Shown piece after piece: positions 61,889 through 64,000 of a stretch of 64,000 bases of DNA. Position 1 is the first letter of the stretch. Each line of letters begins with the position of its first letter. The notes beneath the pieces were generated by a model. It saw nothing but the letters and a program-made list of their open reading frames with translations. It did no database searches and had not been told where the DNA came from. Source of the DNA: Dehalobacterium formicoaceticum. GTDB lineage: Bacteria; Bacillota; Dehalobacteriia; Dehalobacteriales; Dehalobacteriaceae. The DNA lies in assembly GCF_002224645.1 (NCBI RefSeq), contig NZ_CP022121.1:1618501-1682500 (forward strand). The letters are read 5' to 3'. Position numbers and translations under genes: made by a program.

Positions 61889-63159
61889 ATGGGAAAGAAA
61901 AGAAACATAGTGTTAGCGATATTGTTTTTAACCTGGACAATAAGTTATATGGATAGAATGGTAATGACGGTTGCTATACCATACATTTCCAAGGAATTTA
62001 ATCTTACATCGGTGCAAATGGGTGTTGTGATGAGTGCTTTTTTATGGGCTATACGTTTTTCCAGCTTCCAGGAGGTATGTTAAGCGACAAATTTGGTGCT
62101 AGAAAAGTTATGACTTTTGCTATTGCATGGTGGTCAGCATTCACCGCTTTTACAGGTATGATCACATCCTATACAAGCTTGTTGGTTGTTCGTGTCTTGT
62201 TTGGATTAGGTGAAGCTAGCTTCCCTTCCGGTTCATGGAAAACTATTTCAACCTGGTTCCCGAAGAAGGAAAGGGCAACTGCAAATTCAATGATGATGGC
62301 GGCAAGTGCTATAGGGCCTGCAATTGCACCTTTGTTTGTGGTTGGAATCATGTCATATTTTGGCTGGCGCAGCGTTTTACTTTTCCTATTTATTCCAGGC
62401 ATAATAATTGCTGCGTTAATCTGGGTCTTTGTTAGGGATAACCCTGCACAAAGTAAAATGATCACACCTGAGGAACTAAGTGTGATTCAAGAAGATAATT
62501 CTATTAATGAACAAGATGCAGCCAATAAAGGAGCAGTCAATAAATTATCTTTTAAAGATATTATTAAACTTCCTGTTATGTGGAAATTATTCTTTCTATG
62601 GCTGACATTCGACATTGTTTTCTGGGGCTTCGGTTCATGGATACCGTCCTATCTGGTGAATGAACGTCATTTTGTAATGGTCAAGATGGGAATAATTGCA
62701 TCATTGCCTTATTTTGCAGGCACAATTGGAACTTGGGTAAGCGGATATATCTCAGATAAGTTTTTTGTTGGTAAACGCCGAAATTTTATAATTATTTGCG
62801 AGGTAGCAGCAGCCCTTTTCCTATTCTTAACTTACAACGCTCCTTCTGAAGTGTTGGCAATAACTTTCCTGACTGTAGCCGGATTCTTTGTATGTGCTAC
62901 AATGGGAGCCTTCTGGGCAATACCAATGGATATTTTACCTGCTGAAGTTATGGGTTCAGGTTCTGGATTTATTAATACAGGCGGTCAAATTGCAGGGATT
63001 ATTTCTCCAATAATTATGGGATTTCTGATTCAAGCATCAGGAGGATCCTATAAAACTGCTTTCACATTCCTTGCTATTTCCAGTCTTGTTTCTGCTGGTT
63101 TTGCATTGTCAATAAATGAGAAGGGAAAAGAGTCTTCTCCCAAATCTATAACAACTTAA
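61889..63159 (+). pseudogene. MFS transporter (anion/organic acid:cation symporter type), one-base frameshift
   Basis: The first frame (ATG 61889, AGGAGGGAG upstream) encodes helix 1, YMDRMVMTVAIPYI, and runs to MSAFLWAI before leaving the family sequence. The second frame, to 63159, resumes at GYTFFQLPGGMLSDKFGARK. One extra G at the GGG of 62046-62048 turns this into MSAFLWGYTFFQLPGG, the exact family motif, giving 423 residues and twelve helices. So the gene is either broken by one base or mis-read there. The family takes up carboxylates such as glucarate or phthalate; here it probably brings in the substrate of the neighbouring hydrolase. Confidence 0.85.
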
Positions 63160-63217
63160 ATAATAGGTGAATAGACATAGAAAGATTTCAAAAATCTTAA
63201 TAAAATAAGAATCTAAA

Positions 63218-63250
63218 ACTGGCGGACAATATTTTACCGTCAGTTTGTTC
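63218..63250 (+). terminator. Terminator after the MFS gene
   Basis: Stem ACTGGCGG/CCGTCAGT (one G-T pair), 11-base loop, followed by TTGTTCTTTT. Confidence 0.7.
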
Positions 63251-63361
63251 TTTTGAGCTAAGAAAATAATAATTTGAGAGTATTAACCAAATTATTCCCC
63301 TAATGGTAAATATATTGCAATGCTTATAGTGCGGGATTGTAAATCTTAGTTTAAAAAAATA

Positions 63362-63406
63362 AACTTGTTGGATCAGTGTTGTTCTTGATCTCAACAAGTT
63401 TTTTAT
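63362..63406. terminator. Bidirectional terminator before the PHP-family gene
   Basis: AACTTGTTG-GATCA pairs with TGATC-T-CAACAAGTT; T runs lie on both sides when read on each strand. It contains the stop codon of the minus-strand gene. Confidence 0.75.
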
Positions 63407-63999
63407 GCAATATTGGAGTGTTCTTTGGGAAGCTTATCGATTTTAATGAAAGATGGTTTTCTTTCTTTAAATTGGGTGATATAGTTAAAATCGGCGGCCT
63501 TTAATAATTGATAGGCTAAATTGAAATTGGCCCCAATATGCTCCGGTGCATGGGCATCCGAGCCCACAGTGATGATTTCTCCCCCTAGTGCCCGGTATCT
63601 TTGTAGCACATCAAGAGAAGGGTGGGTACGATTCAAGCCATAAAGATAACCGGCGGTATTTAGTTCGATGCCGTGTCCTGTCTCGATAATAGTTTTTAGG
63701 ATCGTGTCCAGAATTTCTGCGAAATCATGGGGAAAAAGTTCTTTGCTGCCCCGGGGATTATAACGGGCAATAAAATCCAAATGGCCGCAGACATCATAAT
63801 TGTTCAGATGTTTAATATTTGACAAAAGCCCCTCGAAATATCTGAGATAAGCTGTCCGGGTCAAAGTCTGGTCAAAAAATTCATTACTGCTGCAACTGAT
63901 GCCGTAAACGGTATGGGTGGAACCGATCACAAAATCAAAGGGAAACTTCTCCAAAACCTGGTTAATGAGATGGGTGACGTGGGACTGGATGCCGATTTC
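63403..63999 (-). CDS. PHP-domain histidinol-phosphatase (HisJ-type), 5' end outside window
   Basis: The C-terminal 198 residues of a PHP-family phosphohydrolase. The frame is open to the right edge, so the start lies outside. Visible metal-site motifs: FDFVIGSTH, CGHLDFIARY, IELNTAG, and ITVGSDAH near the C-terminus. The closest family is HisJ/HisK histidinol phosphatase, the last phosphatase step of histidine synthesis, but PHP proteins of other function look similar. The ATG at 63954 is internal. Confidence 0.85.
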   Translation of the reverse strand, partial: EIGIQSHVTHLINQVLEKFPFDFVIGSTHTVYGISCSSNEFFDQTLTRTAYLRYFEGLLSNIKHLNNYDVCGHLDFIARYNPRGSKELFPHDFAEILDTILKTIIETGHGIELNTAGYLYGLNRTHPSLDVLQRYRALGGEIITVGSDAHAPEHIGANFNLAYQLLKAADFNYITQFKERKPSFIKIDKLPKEHSNIA

Positions 64000-64000
64000 A

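Noticed and set aside
1-64000. CRISPR arrays, tRNA or rRNA genes
   Set aside because: No regularly spaced repeats, no cloverleaf with a GGTTCGAATCC-type arm, and no rRNA-like sequence seen on either strand by eye.

Overview
The window is a stretch of chromosome from an anaerobic, Gram-positive-type bacterium, most likely a member of the Clostridia (Peptococcaceae-like). The evidence is strong Shine-Dalgarno sites, frequent GTG/TTG starts, Rho-independent terminators, a cdaA-cdaR-glmM operon, an anaerobic Ni-CO dehydrogenase, two-subunit Fe-S fumarase and Fe-S serine dehydratase, MenA, and at least one clear in-frame UGA selenocysteine site. No rRNA, tRNA or CRISPR array is visible. The taxon is inferred from gene content only.

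Layout. 1-4.9 kb: the c-di-AMP operon (cdaA cut by the window edge, cdaR, a FAD-dependent oxidoreductase, glmM). 4.9-12.8 kb: frameshifted YgjP-type metallopeptidase, adenine deaminase, XRE/S24-like regulator, nagB, membrane glycosyltransferase, ferredoxin-nitroreductase, Xaa-Pro peptidase. 12.8-18 kb: an oligopeptide-type ATPase pair without permeases, a TetR regulator, a NitT/TauT-type ATPase and permease without a binding protein, and menA on the minus strand. 18-24 kb: small membrane protein, cyclopropane fatty acid synthase, nitroreductase, MaoC-like hydratase, FAD/Rieske oxidoreductase and a small zinc-ribbon protein. 24-30 kb: a polyferredoxin, NuoE-, NuoF- and NuoG-like electron-transfer subunits, then CO dehydrogenase. 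This looks like a module passing CO-derived electrons to or from NAD(P). 30-33 kb: fumarase alpha/beta and malic enzyme, linking fumarate, malate and pyruvate. 34-36.7 kb: NUDIX hydrolase, Fsr-like MFS exporter, radical SAM protein.

36.9-48.8 kb is a type 1 BREX phage-defence island: brxA, brxB, brxC, pglX, pglZ. brxL has decayed to a 65-codon stub, and a broken MNT-HEPN toxin-antitoxin pair lies between pglX and pglZ. The centre of pglX is clearly more AT-rich than its ends.

48.9-54.3 kb is a redox stretch: a selenocysteine AhpC-type peroxiredoxin, a heterodimeric ABC exporter, a glutaredoxin-like protein, and a ferredoxin-thioredoxin-reductase catalytic subunit. In the last of these, an in-frame UGA sits exactly where the last active-site Cys of the family belongs and is followed by a SECIS-like hairpin, which makes it a candidate second selenoprotein. 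54.3-64 kb: phosphohexomutase, two unknown minus-strand genes, serine dehydratase subunits, then a sigma-54 activator with a good -24/-12 promoter before a carbamoylsarcosine-amidase-like hydrolase, a hydantoinase stub, a frameshifted MFS transporter, and the end of a PHP-family histidinol phosphatase.

Two patterns cross the window. A 114-bp three-hairpin repeat occurs three times (11.55, 18.2 and 55.8 kb). Three otherwise well-conserved genes (YgjP-like, NuoF-like, MFS) are each broken by one missing G in a G run, which suggests homopolymer under-calling or slippage rather than three true pseudogenes.
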